Source: Streptomyces griseoluteus
GTDB taxonomy: Bacteria > Actinomycetota > Actinomycetes > Streptomycetales > Streptomycetaceae
Assembly: GCF_004784465.1 (NCBI RefSeq)
Contig: NZ_SRRU01000002.1
Coordinates: 496,001-560,000, forward strand
Length of the DNA: 64,000 nt
Reading direction: 5' to 3'
Shown here in pieces: positions 1-8,537 of this stretch; within the stretch, counting starts at the first letter, position 1, and every line of letters starts with the position of its first letter. The position numbers and the translations under genes were made by a program. The notes beneath the pieces were generated by a model. It searched no databases. It had not been told where the DNA came from and saw only the letters and a list, made by a program, of their open reading frames with translations.

Positions 1-473
1 GCCCGGCGCAGCGCGCCCTCCGGCGCCTCCAGGGCGAAGCCGAGCCGCTCCAGGAAGCGCTCACCCGCCTTCCACCCGGCCGGCACCGTCGCCGTGACAC
101 GGGACGCGCCCCGCCCCAGCAGCGTTTCCGCCACCACCCGCCCCAGACCCCGGCCCCGCGCCCACGGCGCCAGCAGGAACAGCCCCACCGCCACCGCGCC
201 CGGCTCGGGCCAGTCCCGTACCGCGTCCACCAGGCCCGCGACCTCGCCCCCCCGCTCCACCAGGAGCAGCACCTTGTCAGCGGGGTCCGCGCCCTCGGGC
301 AGCGCGTAGTACAGGCTCTGCACGTCGCCCGGCGCCGACGGCAGACCCGTCGCCGCCGTGAACCAGTCCTCGCACTCCTCGAACAGCCGCAGCAGCGCCG
401 CCTCGTCGGCCGGCCCCGGCTCTCGCAGCAGCACCCGCTCACCGGGCAGCTCCACCGTCCACATCTCGCTCAT
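1..473 (-). CDS. GNAT-family N-acetyltransferase (partial, runs off left edge)
   Basis: The reading frame starts at ATG 473 (MSEMWTVELPGERVLLREP) and stays open to the left edge, giving about 157 residues without the C-terminus. The opening pattern of a beta-strand followed by LLREPGPADEAALL, and a later R-G-R-G-L-G-R acetyl-CoA pyrophosphate-binding turn, are typical of GNAT acetyltransferases. The product is presumably cytosolic; its substrate cannot be inferred. It is divergent from the decarboxylase/hydroxylase pair across about 150 bp. It does not look like the IucB/AlcB-type hydroxamate acyltransferases, so a siderophore role is only possible, not supported. The family call is fairly safe; specificity and full length are unknown. 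Confidence 0.75.
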   Translation of the reverse strand, partial: MSEMWTVELPGERVLLREPGPADEAALLRLFEECEDWFTAATGLPSAPGDVQSLYYALPEGADPADKVLLLVERGGEVAGLVDAVRDWPEPGAVAVGLFLLAPWARGRGLGRVVAETLLGRGASRVTATVPAGWKAGERFLERLGFALEAPEGALRR

Positions 474-622
474 CCCGGCGACGGTAGTGCCGCCCGGACG
501 CCGCTCCAACGCGTTTTCCCCGTACGGCAGTACCCATTTCCCGCTCCCGCTCGTTGTGCAGCGCGGACACCCGGCTCCCGAACCTGAGCGCCGATGCGTG
601 TCCCCGCCCCGCAGGAGAGCCC

Positions 623-1981
623 ATGAGCACCCCGCCCCTCGCCTCAGGACCCCACGGCCCGGACGCCCTGCGCCCGCTCCTGGACACCGTCCTCGGCGCC
701 CTCACCACCGGCGCGGCCGCCCGCGGCGGCCCACTGCCCGCGGGCGGTCCCGACGCCGTCGCCGCCCGCGTCACCGACGCCCTCGGCGACGTACTCCCCG
801 AACACGGCGACCCCGACGCCCTGCGCGCCCTCACGCACGCCCTCGCCGCGGGCGCCGCCGACCCCGCCGGCCCGCTCTGCGCCGCCCACCTGCACTGCCC
901 GCCGCTCGCCGTCGCCACCGCCGCCGACCTGGCCGTCAGCGCGCTCAACCCCTCGCTGGACTCCTGGGACCAGGCGCCCGCCGCCTCCGCCCTCGAAGCC
1001 CGCGTCACCGGCGCCCTCGCCGCCCGGCTCGGCCTCGCCGACGCCGTGGTCACCACCGGCGGCACCGAGGCCAACCAGCTCGCCCTGCTGCTCGCCCGCG
1101 AGGCCCACGGCGCCCACGTCCGGCTGGTCTGCTCGGCCGCCGCCCACCACTCCCTGCCCCGTGCCGCCTGGCTGCTCGGCCTGCCCGACCCGGTCGTCCT
1201 CCCCGCCCCGGCCGGCACCCTGGACCCCGCCGCGCTGGACGCCGCCCTCACCGAGCTGACCGGGCCCCTCCTCGTCGCCGCCACCGCGGGCACCACCGAC
1301 GCCGGGCTCATCGACCCGCTCCCCGAGATCGCCGCCCGCTGCGCCGCCCACCGCGTCCGGCTGCACATCGACGCGGCCTACGGCGGCTGCCTCGCCCTCA
1401 GCGACCGCCACCGCCCCCTGCTCACCGGACTCGACGCCGCCCAGACCGTCGCCCTCGACCTGCACAAACTCGGCTGGCAACCCGTCGCCACCGGCTTCCT
1501 CGCCGTCGCCGACGCCACCGAACTCGACGCCCTCCACCAGCGCGCCGACTACCTCAACGCGGGCGACGACACCGAGGCCGGCCTCCCCGACCTCCTCGGC
1601 CGCTCCACCCGCACCACCCGCCGACCCGACGTGCTCAAGGCCGCGGTCACCCTGCGCACCCTCGGCCGCACCGGCCTCGCCGACCTCATCGACCGGGTCC
1701 TCACCCTCGCCCGGGACCTCGCCGACCGCGTCGAGGCACACCCCCGCCTCGAACTGTACGACCGGCCCACCCTCGCCACCGTGCTGTTCCGGCCCGCCCA
1801 CGCGAGCGACGACGCCGTCGCCGCCGTCCGCCGCACCCTGCTGCACGAGGGCCGCGCCGTCCTCGGCCGGGCCCACGCCGACGGCCGCCTCTGGCTCAAG
1901 GCCACCCTCCTCAACCCCCACACCGGGCCCGACGACCTGGCCCACCTGCTGAAACTCGCCGAAGGACACACCCCCGCATGA
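623..1981 (+). CDS. PLP-dependent group II amino-acid decarboxylase (DesA/Dab-decarboxylase-like)
   Basis: A 452-residue fold-type I PLP decarboxylase of the glutamate/tyrosine/lysine/diaminobutyrate group. A cofactor-binding T-T-G-G-T-E-A-N-Q loop lies near residue 145. HIDAAYGG near residue 247 supplies the aspartate that contacts the pyridine nitrogen. D-L-H-K-L-G-W near residue 280 carries the Schiff-base lysine. I chose ATG 623 because AGGAG sits just upstream; an upstream in-frame start at 554 would add 23 unconserved-looking residues. The stop overlaps the next start (ATGA), so the gene is translationally coupled to an N-hydroxylase. By analogy with desA-desB it may decarboxylate lysine or its N-hydroxy derivative. 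No acyltransferase or NIS synthetase follows, so the pathway is incomplete in this window. Confidence 0.85.
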   Translation: MSTPPLASGPHGPDALRPLLDTVLGALTTGAAARGGPLPAGGPDAVAARVTDALGDVLPEHGDPDALRALTHALAAGAADPAGPLCAAHLHCPPLAVATAADLAVSALNPSLDSWDQAPAASALEARVTGALAARLGLADAVVTTGGTEANQLALLLAREAHGAHVRLVCSAAAHHSLPRAAWLLGLPDPVVLPAPAGTLDPAALDAALTELTGPLLVAATAGTTDAGLIDPLPEIAARCAAHRVRLHIDAAYGGCLALSDRHRPLLTGLDAAQTVALDLHKLGWQPVATGFLAVADATELDALHQRADYLNAGDDTEAGLPDLLGRSTRTTRRPDVLKAAVTLRTLGRTGLADLIDRVLTLARDLADRVEAHPRLELYDRPTLATVLFRPAHASDDAVAAVRRTLLHEGRAVLGRAHADGRLWLKATLLNPHTGPDDLAHLLKLAEGHTPA

Positions 1982-3411
1982 GCCACCCGCCCCACCCTGA
2001 AGGCCAGGAACCCGAGTCCCCCCGCGACCTTGTCGGCATCGGCATCGGCCCCTGCAACCTCTCCCTGGCCGCCCTCGCGGCACCCCTCGCCGAACTCGAC
2101 GCCGTCTTCTACGAACAGCGCCCCGGCTTCGACTGGCACCCCGGCCTCCTCATCGACGGCACCACCCTCCAAGTCCCCTTCCTGGCCGACCTGGTGACCC
2201 TCGCCGACCCCACCAGCCCGTGGAGCTTCCTCAACTGGCTCCGCACCCGCGACCGGCTCTTCCCCTTCTACTTCGCCGAGCACTTCCACATCCAGCGCGC
2301 CGAGTACGACGCCTACTGCCGCTGGGTCGCCGGACAGCTCCCCGGACTCCGCTTCCGCCACCAGGCCGACGCCGTCCGCTGGAACCCCGAACGCGACGTG
2401 TTCGAGGTCGACTTCACCCGGCTCGACGCCGACGGCCACGCCGAGGCCCTCGGCCGCACCCGCACCCGCAACATCGTCATCGGCATCGGCAGCGCGCCCC
2501 ACGTCCCCGAACCGCTGCGCCCCCTCACCGCCGCCCCCGGCGTTCCCGTCCTGCACGCCGCCGACTACCTCGCCCACCGCGAGGCGCTGCTCGCCGCCGG
2601 ACACGTCACCGTCGTCGGCTCCGGGCAGTCCGGCGCCGAGGTCTTCCTCGACCTGCTCCGCCACCGCCCGGCCGGACGCGAACACCTGCACTGGATCGGC
2701 CGCACCGCCGCCTTCGCGCCCATGGAGTACTCCAAGCTCGGCCTGGAGCACTTCACCCCCGACCACACCCGCTACTTCCACGCCCTCGCCGAGCCCGTCC
2801 GCGACCGGCTCGTCGCCGCCCAGTGGCAGCTCCACAAGGCCGTCGACGCCGGCACCCTCGCCGCCATCCACGACGAGCTGTACCGGCGCACCCTCGACGG
2901 CGGCTGGCCCGACGCCGTCCTCACCCCCGGCGTCCAGGTCCGCACCGCCGGACGCCTCGGCACCGGACAGGTCGAACTCCACCTGGAACACCTCGACCAG
3001 GGCAGCCGCACCCGCCTCGCCACCGACGCCGTCGTCCTCGCCACCGGCTACCGCATGCGCCCGCTCGACGGCCTCCTCGCCGGGCTCGACCCCCACCTGC
3101 GCCGCGACAGCGCCGGACGCCCCCTGATCGACGACGAGTTCCGCCTCGTCCTCGACCCCGCCGTCAGCGGCCGCGTCCACGTCCAGAACGCCGAACTCCA
3201 CACCCACGGCGTCGGCGCCCCCGACCTCGGACTCGCCGCCTGGCGCAGCGCCACCATCCTCAACTCCCTGACCGGCAAGGAGCAGTACCCGCTCCCCGCC
3301 CGGACCGCCTTCACCACCTTCGGCCTGCACCCGCAACGCCGGAGCCCCGGCGACGGCACGGCCGACCGGGCCCGCACCGCCACCGGGGCTCCACCCCGAC
3401 CGACCTGCTAG
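1978..3411 (+). CDS. FAD-dependent lysine/ornithine (or diamine) N-monooxygenase
   Basis: A 477-residue flavin N-hydroxylase of the IucD/DesB/SidA family, which hydroxylates the terminal amine of lysine, ornithine or cadaverine using NADPH and O2. G-I-G-I-G-P-C-N-L-S at residues 20-29 is the family's FAD-binding fingerprint. V-V-G-S-G-Q-S-G-A-E near 212-221 is the NADPH-binding motif, and L-A-T-G-Y near 350 is the C-terminal ATGY motif. It overlaps the upstream decarboxylase by 4 nt (ATGA). Its TAG stop interlocks with the stop of the convergent 5'-nucleotidase gene through the sequence CTAG. No iron-box (DmdR1/IdeR) palindrome is visible in the upstream divergent region, which is unusual for a siderophore gene. 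Family confidence is high; the exact substrate is inferred. Confidence 0.88.
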   Translation: MSHPPHPEGQEPESPRDLVGIGIGPCNLSLAALAAPLAELDAVFYEQRPGFDWHPGLLIDGTTLQVPFLADLVTLADPTSPWSFLNWLRTRDRLFPFYFAEHFHIQRAEYDAYCRWVAGQLPGLRFRHQADAVRWNPERDVFEVDFTRLDADGHAEALGRTRTRNIVIGIGSAPHVPEPLRPLTAAPGVPVLHAADYLAHREALLAAGHVTVVGSGQSGAEVFLDLLRHRPAGREHLHWIGRTAAFAPMEYSKLGLEHFTPDHTRYFHALAEPVRDRLVAAQWQLHKAVDAGTLAAIHDELYRRTLDGGWPDAVLTPGVQVRTAGRLGTGQVELHLEHLDQGSRTRLATDAVVLATGYRMRPLDGLLAGLDPHLRRDSAGRPLIDDEFRLVLDPAVSGRVHVQNAELHTHGVGAPDLGLAAWRSATILNSLTGKEQYPLPARTAFTTFGLHPQRRSPGDGTADRARTATGAPPRPTC

Positions 3412-5219
3412 AACACCGGCGTGCCCGCCCGCGTCAGCTTCCAGTCCACCGACGCGAAGTCCTTCGGGTCCAGCACACCCTTCGCGGTCACCCACTCCGC
3501 GATCCGGGTCCGGATCTCCGTCGACTCCGACCACAGCTCCTTCGCCGACGCCACGTACGGGAACGCGCCGCCGCCGTTGGCCCGGTAGTTGTTCACCGCG
3601 AACACGAACTGGGCCGCGTCGTCCAGCGGAGCCCCGCCGAAGGTCAGGTTCTTGATCCGCGACCCGGCGGGCTGCGCGATGTCGATGTCGTACGACAGCC
3701 CAGACACATAGTCGTAGTTGTAGTCGGGGCGGTCGGCCGCGTTCGTCAGCTTGTCCACGTCCACCGGCGCGCCCGGCGCGGTCTGCACGTAGTACTGCGC
3801 CGAGAACTCCAGGTACGCCCGCACCTGCGCGCCCGTCAGCAGCTTCGCCACCAGCGTGTTGTCGTACACGTACAGACCCGACAGGTCCCGGATGGTGACG
3901 TCGCCCGCCGGGATCTCGCTCGTCCGGGAGAACGGCGACGCCTGCGCCAGCACCGGCAGCGAGGCGTACTCGGTGCCCGCCAGCGCGGCCTTGACCACGT
4001 CCTCCTGCACCTTGGTGATCAGGTCGATGATCGGGGCGTCCTTGTACCGCGCCTCCACCGTGGTCAGCGTCTCGGTCGCCCGGCCCACCACCTGGTTGAC
4101 GTACGCCACCACCTTCGCGTGCTCCGTGGAGAGCAGCTTGGTGATCTTCGGGTCGTCCGCCACCGTCCGCGAGTCCCTGAGGGACGCCTTCACCGACTCC
4201 ACCTGCCAGCGGCCCCGCGCGAAGACCAGCTCGAAGTCGAACAGGGTCAGCCGCTCCGCGAAGCACAGCGGCTCCGACAGCACGACCGTCCTCCCCGACT
4301 TCTCGTTGACGACCCGGAGCTCCGGGATCTCCAGGTGCGCGTGCCCGACCAGGATCGCGTCGATACCCGGCACCTGCCGCGCCACGTTCGCCGCCGCGTT
4401 CTCCACGTACGGCACCTGGTCACCGTAGGACGACGTGCCCGAGGTGCCCGAGTGCGCCGAGACCACCACGATGTCCGCGCCCATCGACCTCAGCCTCGGC
4501 ACCCACTTCGCGGCCTGCTCCTCCAGCCCCTCGAAGGCCAGCTTGCCCTGCACGAACGCCTTGTCCCAGATGGCGATGCCGGGGTTGGTCAGACCCAGCA
4601 CCGCGACCTTCACCGGCGGCGCGCCCGGCACGTGGAACCGCTTCATGTAGTACGGCGCGAACGCCGGCTTCAGCGTCTTGGCGTCCACCGCGTTGGCACC
4701 CAGCAGCGGGAAGTCGAGCTGGTGCTCGAAGCGGCGCAGCGTCTCGATGCCGTAGTTGAACTCGTGGTTGCCCAGCGCCGCCGCGTCGTACCCGATCGCG
4801 TTCATCGCCTTCGCCATCGGGTGCACCGGGCCGCCCTCGGCGGTGATCGGGTCCACCTTGGCGTAGTAGTACGTCAGCGGGGTGCCCTGGATGGTGTCGC
4901 CCGCGTCCAGCAGCAGGGTGTTGCGGCGGCCCTTCTCCTCGCGGACCTGGTTCACCAGCGTCGAGATCCGGGCCAGGCCCTGGGCGTTGCCCGCCGCGTC
5001 CTTGTAGTCCGCGTTCTTGAAGTAGTCCCAGTTGAAGACGTGGCCGTGCAGGTCGGTGGTGCCCATCACGGTCAGCGCGTACCGCTTCTCGTGGTGCCCG
5101 TGGGCCGCCGCGGCGGCTCCGGCCGCCCGGGCCGCCGGGGCTCCCGCCCCGCCCGCGATCGCCACGCCCGCCCCGGTGACGGCGGACTGCTTCAGGAACT
5201 TCCGGCGGTCGAACGGCAT
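3408..5219 (-). CDS. Tat-exported bifunctional metallophosphatase/5'-nucleotidase
   Basis: A 603-residue secreted nucleotidase/2',3'-cyclic phosphodiesterase (UshA/CpdB-type), which hydrolyses extracellular nucleotides at a dimetal centre. The N-terminus M-P-F-D-R-R-K-F-L-K followed by an Ala-rich hydrophobic stretch is a twin-arginine signal; ATG 5219 places the RR at residues 5-6. Calcineurin-like motifs follow in order: T-T-D-L-H-G-H, D-A-G-D-T-I-Q-G, G-N-H-E-F-N-Y-G and G-H-A-H-L-E, then a C-terminal 5'-nucleotidase substrate domain. The gene is monocistronic and convergent with the N-hydroxylase. A phosphate-scavenging role is expected, but I see no clear PHO box upstream. The family call is strong. 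Confidence 0.9.
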   Translation of the reverse strand: MPFDRRKFLKQSAVTGAGVAIAGGAGAPAARAAGAAAAAHGHHEKRYALTVMGTTDLHGHVFNWDYFKNADYKDAAGNAQGLARISTLVNQVREEKGRRNTLLLDAGDTIQGTPLTYYYAKVDPITAEGGPVHPMAKAMNAIGYDAAALGNHEFNYGIETLRRFEHQLDFPLLGANAVDAKTLKPAFAPYYMKRFHVPGAPPVKVAVLGLTNPGIAIWDKAFVQGKLAFEGLEEQAAKWVPRLRSMGADIVVVSAHSGTSGTSSYGDQVPYVENAAANVARQVPGIDAILVGHAHLEIPELRVVNEKSGRTVVLSEPLCFAERLTLFDFELVFARGRWQVESVKASLRDSRTVADDPKITKLLSTEHAKVVAYVNQVVGRATETLTTVEARYKDAPIIDLITKVQEDVVKAALAGTEYASLPVLAQASPFSRTSEIPAGDVTIRDLSGLYVYDNTLVAKLLTGAQVRAYLEFSAQYYVQTAPGAPVDVDKLTNAADRPDYNYDYVSGLSYDIDIAQPAGSRIKNLTFGGAPLDDAAQFVFAVNNYRANGGGAFPYVASAKELWSESTEIRTRIAEWVTAKGVLDPKDFASVDWKLTRAGTPVF

Positions 5220-5356
5220 CTCTCGGTCTCCACGGCAAGGGGTCGACAACGCGCGTAGATTGTGGCCCGACCATGACAGGCCGCAACAGACCCCCCAGGT
5301 TGCGATCCGGTGACCGATTTCCGTCAACTCCCCCCGCCGGTACGCCGGACACATGA

Positions 5357-5362
5357 CACAGT
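5357..5362 (+). promoter_or_regulatory. Candidate -10 hexamer for a leaderless SIMPL-gene transcript
   Basis: CACAGT (A at position 2, T at position 6) ends 7 nt before ATG 5370. No Shine-Dalgarno is present at the usual distance. The spacing would put transcription initiation at the start codon. No convincing -35 is visible, so this rests mainly on the recurring spacing seen at other genes here. Confidence 0.35.
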
Positions 5363-5369
5363 GGGACGT

Positions 5370-6053
5370 ATGACCCCTGAGGCGAACCCCGCGTACGGCA
5401 CCGCCGACGCCCCGCTCCTCGCCGTCCGGGGCGAGGCCGAGTTCCAGACCGAGGCCGAGATCGCCCGCATCGGCGTCACCGTCACCGCGCGCGGCCGCGA
5501 CCGCCGCGCCACCCTCGACGACCTGGGCCGCCGTAACACCGCCGCGCTCGACATCCTCAAGTCCTACGGCGACGCCGTACCCGAACTCACCACCGGCTCC
5601 CTCGGCGTCACCCCCGAACTCAGCGAACGCGGCCGGGGCGAGCGGGTGCGCAGCCACCAAGGGGTCGTCCGCATCGACGCCGAGATCACCGACTTCACCG
5701 TCCTCGGCGAACTCACCGCACGGCTGGCCGAGTTGGAGCTGACCGAGCTGGACGGCCCCTCGTGGTCGCTGCGCCCCGACTCCCCGGCCCACGCCGAGGC
5801 CCGCCGCCGCGCCGTCGCCGACGCCCTCCAGCGGGCCCGCGAGTACGCCGACGCGCTCGGCACCTCCCTCGCCGCGCTGACCGAACTCGCCGACACCGGT
5901 GCCGACCGGCCGCGCAACGTCTCCGCCTTCGGGCGGGCCGCCCGCCGGGCCGACGCGGCGGAATCCGCCGAACCGTTCGATCTCCAGCCCGCGCAATTGT
6001 GGGTCTCCGCGCAGGTCACCGCGCGCTTCACGCTGGTGCCGCCCCGGCTTTAG
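5370..6053 (+). CDS. SIMPL domain-containing protein (DUF541)
   Basis: A 227-residue protein of the SIMPL/DUF541 family. The run from L-A-V-R-G-E-A-E through alternating strands ending in V-S-A-Q-V-T-A-R-F matches the duplicated beta-alpha architecture of periplasmic SIMPL/BP26-like proteins. No signal peptide or membrane segment is present, so this member is predicted to be cytosolic. ATG 5370 is preferred over an earlier GTG because homologous sequence begins shortly after it. It is divergent from the 5'-nucleotidase and upstream of pyk in the same direction, but about 180 bp and a repeated CCCCGGCTTTAGCG element (around 6041-6054 and 6064-6077) lie between. The function of the family is unclear. 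Confidence 0.8.
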   Translation: MTPEANPAYGTADAPLLAVRGEAEFQTEAEIARIGVTVTARGRDRRATLDDLGRRNTAALDILKSYGDAVPELTTGSLGVTPELSERGRGERVRSHQGVVRIDAEITDFTVLGELTARLAELELTELDGPSWSLRPDSPAHAEARRRAVADALQRAREYADALGTSLAALTELADTGADRPRNVSAFGRAARRADAAESAEPFDLQPAQLWVSAQVTARFTLVPPRL

Positions 6054-6222
6054 CGGCGTCTACGCCCCGGCTTTAGCGCCGCCTAGGGGTAAAAGAACCA
6101 TCGCGCGAAAAACATCGCTCATAGGAGCGGCTCATCGCACAATTCAACACTTGTCAATAACCCTTTCCCCAAAGGTTGTTGAGTGGCCATGGAGTCAGAA
6201 TTCTCTACCCGTCGGTAAGCCA

Positions 6223-6228
6223 TAGGCT
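6223..6228 (+). promoter_or_regulatory. Candidate -10 (TAGGCT) for leaderless pyk transcript
   Basis: TAGGCT matches the Streptomyces TANNNT -10 pattern and ends 6 nt before ATG 6235. No purine-rich ribosome binding site lies between. This predicts initiation at or within a base or two of the A of ATG. No canonical -35 is visible about 18 nt upstream. Confidence 0.5.
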
Positions 6229-6234
6229 CGACCC

Positions 6235-7671
6235 ATGCGCCGAGCAAAGATCGTCTGCACCCTGGGGCCCGCCACCGACTCTTACGACCAGATCAAGGCA
6301 CTGGTCGAGGCCGGAATGGACGTCGCCCGGTTCAACCTCAGCCACGGCACCCACGCCGAACACGAGGCGCGTTACCAGCGTGTCCGCAAGGCCGCCGACG
6401 AGACCGGCCGCAGTGTCGGAATCCTCGCCGATCTTCAAGGTCCGAAGATCCGGCTCGGTACCTTCGCCGAAGGACCCGTACTCCTCGAACTCGACGACAC
6501 CTTCACCATCACCGTCGAAGAGGGCGTGCAGGGCGACCGCCACCAGTGCGGCACCACCTACGCCGGTCTCGCGGAGGACGTCCGGCCCGGTGAGCGCGTG
6601 CTCGTCGACGACGGCCGGGTCTGCCTGGAGGTCACCGGAGTGGACGGCCCCCGCGTGCACACCCGTGTGGTGGAGGGCGGCGTGATCTCCGACCACAAGG
6701 GGATCAACCTCCCCGGTGTCGCCGTCTCCGTCCCGGCCCTTTCCAAGAAGGACCAGGACGACCTGCGCTGGGCGCTGCGCACCGGCTTCGACGTCGTCGC
6801 CCTCTCCTTCGTCCGCAGTGGGCGCGACGCCGCCGAGGTGCACCGGATCATGGCGGAGGAGGGGCGCCGGCTGCCCGTCATCGCCAAGGTGGAGAAGCCG
6901 CAGGCCGTGGAGAACATCGAGGACGTCGTCGCCACCTTCGACGGGCTCATGGTCGCCCGGGGCGACCTCGGGGTGGAGCTGCCGCTGGAGCAGGTGCCGA
7001 TCGTGCAGAAACGCGCCGTCAAGCTCGCCAAGCGCAATGCCAAGCCGGTCATCGTCGCCACCCAGATGCTCGACTCGATGATCGACAGCGCCCGGCCGAC
7101 CCGCGCGGAAGCCTCCGACGTGGCCAACGCCGTCCTCGACGGGGCGGACGCGGTGATGCTGTCCGCCGAGACCAGCGTGGGGCGCTACGCCGTCGAGGCC
7201 GTGTGCACCATGGCGAAGATCGTCGCGGCCGCGGAGGAGGAGATGCTGGCGAAGGGGCTGCCGGCGCTGACCGAGCGGAACAAGCCGCGCACCCAGGGGG
7301 GCGCCGTCGCGCGGGCGGCCGCCGAGATGGGGGACTTCCTCGGGGCGCGCTTCCTCGTCGCCTTCACCCAGTCCGGCGACACCGCCCGCCGCCTCTCCCG
7401 CTACCGCTCACCCATCCCCGTCCTCGCCTTCACCCCCGAACCCTCCACCCGCTCCCAGCTCAGCCTCACCTGGGGCGTGGAAACCTTCCTCGGACCCCAC
7501 GTCGACTCCACCGACGCGATGGTCGACCAGGTCGACGAGCTGCTTCTCCGCTACGGCCGCTGCGAAAAGGGCGACGTCGTCGTCATCACCGCCGGCTCCC
7601 CACCCGGCCTCCCCGGCACCACCAACCTGGTCCGCGTCCACCACATCGCGGAGGACGACAGCCCTAAGTAG
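6235..7671 (+). CDS. pyk: Pyruvate kinase
   Basis: A 478-residue pyruvate kinase, full length for the bacterial family; it converts phosphoenolpyruvate and ADP to pyruvate and ATP in glycolysis. The start M-R-R-A-K-I-V-C-T-L-G-P-A is the classic N-terminus. The B domain lies near residues 70-165. The active-site block A-K-V-E-K-P-Q-A-V-E-N-I contains the catalytic lysine region, M-V-A-R-G-D-L-G-V-E is the Mg2+/PEP-binding signature, and V-A-T-Q-M-L-D-S-M-I follows. The C-terminal regulatory domain is complete. No Shine-Dalgarno precedes the ATG; a TAGGCT hexamer at 6-nt spacing suggests leaderless expression. It converges on the HTH-LAGLIDADG gene with only 3 nt between stop codons. Streptomyces usually carry two pyk paralogues; which one this is cannot be decided from sequence alone. 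Confidence 0.97.
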   Translation: MRRAKIVCTLGPATDSYDQIKALVEAGMDVARFNLSHGTHAEHEARYQRVRKAADETGRSVGILADLQGPKIRLGTFAEGPVLLELDDTFTITVEEGVQGDRHQCGTTYAGLAEDVRPGERVLVDDGRVCLEVTGVDGPRVHTRVVEGGVISDHKGINLPGVAVSVPALSKKDQDDLRWALRTGFDVVALSFVRSGRDAAEVHRIMAEEGRRLPVIAKVEKPQAVENIEDVVATFDGLMVARGDLGVELPLEQVPIVQKRAVKLAKRNAKPVIVATQMLDSMIDSARPTRAEASDVANAVLDGADAVMLSAETSVGRYAVEAVCTMAKIVAAAEEEMLAKGLPALTERNKPRTQGGAVARAAAEMGDFLGARFLVAFTQSGDTARRLSRYRSPIPVLAFTPEPSTRSQLSLTWGVETFLGPHVDSTDAMVDQVDELLLRYGRCEKGDVVVITAGSPPGLPGTTNLVRVHHIAEDDSPK

Positions 7672-7674
7672 GGG

Positions 7675-8451
7675 TCAGTGCTTGGGCCCCACGTGGGTGT
7701 CCATGAGGGCGACGGAGGCTTTGCGGGCGACGGAGATACTGAACGGCCTTCCGTTGCGCGTGCACAGGGTCCACTCGACGCCGAGTTTGTCCAGAGTGTC
7801 GGTGTAGAGGCGTCGGATGTCGGCGGAGACATTGGTGAAGAAGTACCTCGGGTACTCATAGCGCTTTCGTTCCCCGCCGACCAGCCGCGTCGTCCAGTTG
7901 GTGATACGGCAGCCGTCGGAGTGGATGAGGCCGCGTACGAATTCCCAGGGGTGGGCGTCGACGAGCGCTTCCTGCCATGGTTCGAGAGTGATCGCGCGCT
8001 CGTGCTTCTTGCCCGGACCATGCTGGGGGAAGAGGCAACACCAATGTCGGCTGTAGCCGACCACGGACGTGTACCCGACAGCTTGGACCCGGTATGCCTT
8101 CTTGCTGGGGTTGATGGTTTCGACCGCGGCGACACAGGCTTCGATGAGACCCGGCCAGGCATCGCAGCATGCGATGCGGAGGTAGTAGCCCGCCTTCATG
8201 CCCGGGCTGATGCAGCCGTCACCGAGGTAGAGGCCAAGAAGGTAGCTGTATGAAGCCTTGTCCGCAGGCGGCTCTCCCGTCGGACCGCACAGTGAACACG
8301 GAGTGCTCTGCATACGCGGGAGCGGTGTGATGCGGGTTTGCCAGGATCGAATCGCACTGCGGGAGATTCCGGTTTCTCTGCTGACAGAGTTGAGGCTGCG
8401 GCCTTGGGCCACAAGTGCGAGCGCCCGCTCACGTGTGCTGAGGTCGTACAT
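7675..8451 (-). CDS. HTH-LAGLIDADG protein (domesticated or free-standing homing-endonuclease-like)
   Basis: A 258-residue protein with two recognisable parts. Residues about 5-40 (S-T-R-E-R-A-L-A-L-V then S-R-E-T-G-I-S-R-S-A-I-R-S-W) form a helix-turn-helix of the transposase/homeodomain-like class. After a single CxxC (C-S-L-C, residues 52-55) come two LAGLIDADG-type motifs, Y-L-L-G-L-Y-L-G-D-G at 70-79 and F-V-R-G-L-I-H-S-D-G at 171-180. They are about 100 residues apart, as in two-motif monomeric homing endonucleases and in WhiA. The acidic residue of each motif (D78, D179) is retained. I chose ATG 8451 because AAGGTGG lies 4 nt upstream; a start at 8484 is possible. Base composition is less GC-extreme than in the neighbours. 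It could be a transcription factor like WhiA or an active nuclease; no intein or intron host surrounds it. Confidence 0.75.
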   Translation of the reverse strand: MYDLSTRERALALVAQGRSLNSVSRETGISRSAIRSWQTRITPLPRMQSTPCSLCGPTGEPPADKASYSYLLGLYLGDGCISPGMKAGYYLRIACCDAWPGLIEACVAAVETINPSKKAYRVQAVGYTSVVGYSRHWCCLFPQHGPGKKHERAITLEPWQEALVDAHPWEFVRGLIHSDGCRITNWTTRLVGGERKRYEYPRYFFTNVSADIRRLYTDTLDKLGVEWTLCTRNGRPFSISVARKASVALMDTHVGPKH

Positions 8452-8486
8452 ACGGCCACCTTGTGCGGCCAATTGCGACGACACGC

Positions 8487-8529
8487 AGCAAAAAGCGGAT
8501 GTTCACGAGAACGTGAGCATCCGCTTGCT
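8487..8529 (-). terminator. Rho-independent terminator downstream of the CAA tRNA
   Basis: Arms 8495-8507 and 8512-8524 pair over 13 positions with one wobble and a 4-nt loop. On the minus strand the hairpin is followed by a TTTTT run, and outer AGCAA/TTGCT flanks add further pairing. It follows the tRNA and precedes the HTH-LAGLIDADG gene, so it should terminate the tRNA transcript or attenuate read-through. Confidence 0.8.
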
Positions 8530-8537
8530 GAGTCAAT

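Noticed and set aside
474-622. DmdR1/IdeR iron box controlling the decarboxylase/hydroxylase pair
   Set aside because: No TTAGGTTAGGCTAACC-like palindrome was found in the divergent region.
358-1977. Very long Arg/Pro-rich open frame in phase with the N-hydroxylase, and similar long frames on both strands throughout
   Set aside because: These are shadow frames created by high GC. Their translations are low-complexity Arg/Pro/Gly/Ala and they overlap genes with clear motifs and normal third-position GC.
6159-6177. CCTTT-CCCC-AAAGG dyad as a pyk operator or terminator
   Set aside because: Only five base pairs with a C4 loop and no T-run; too weak to call in an AT-richer promoter region.
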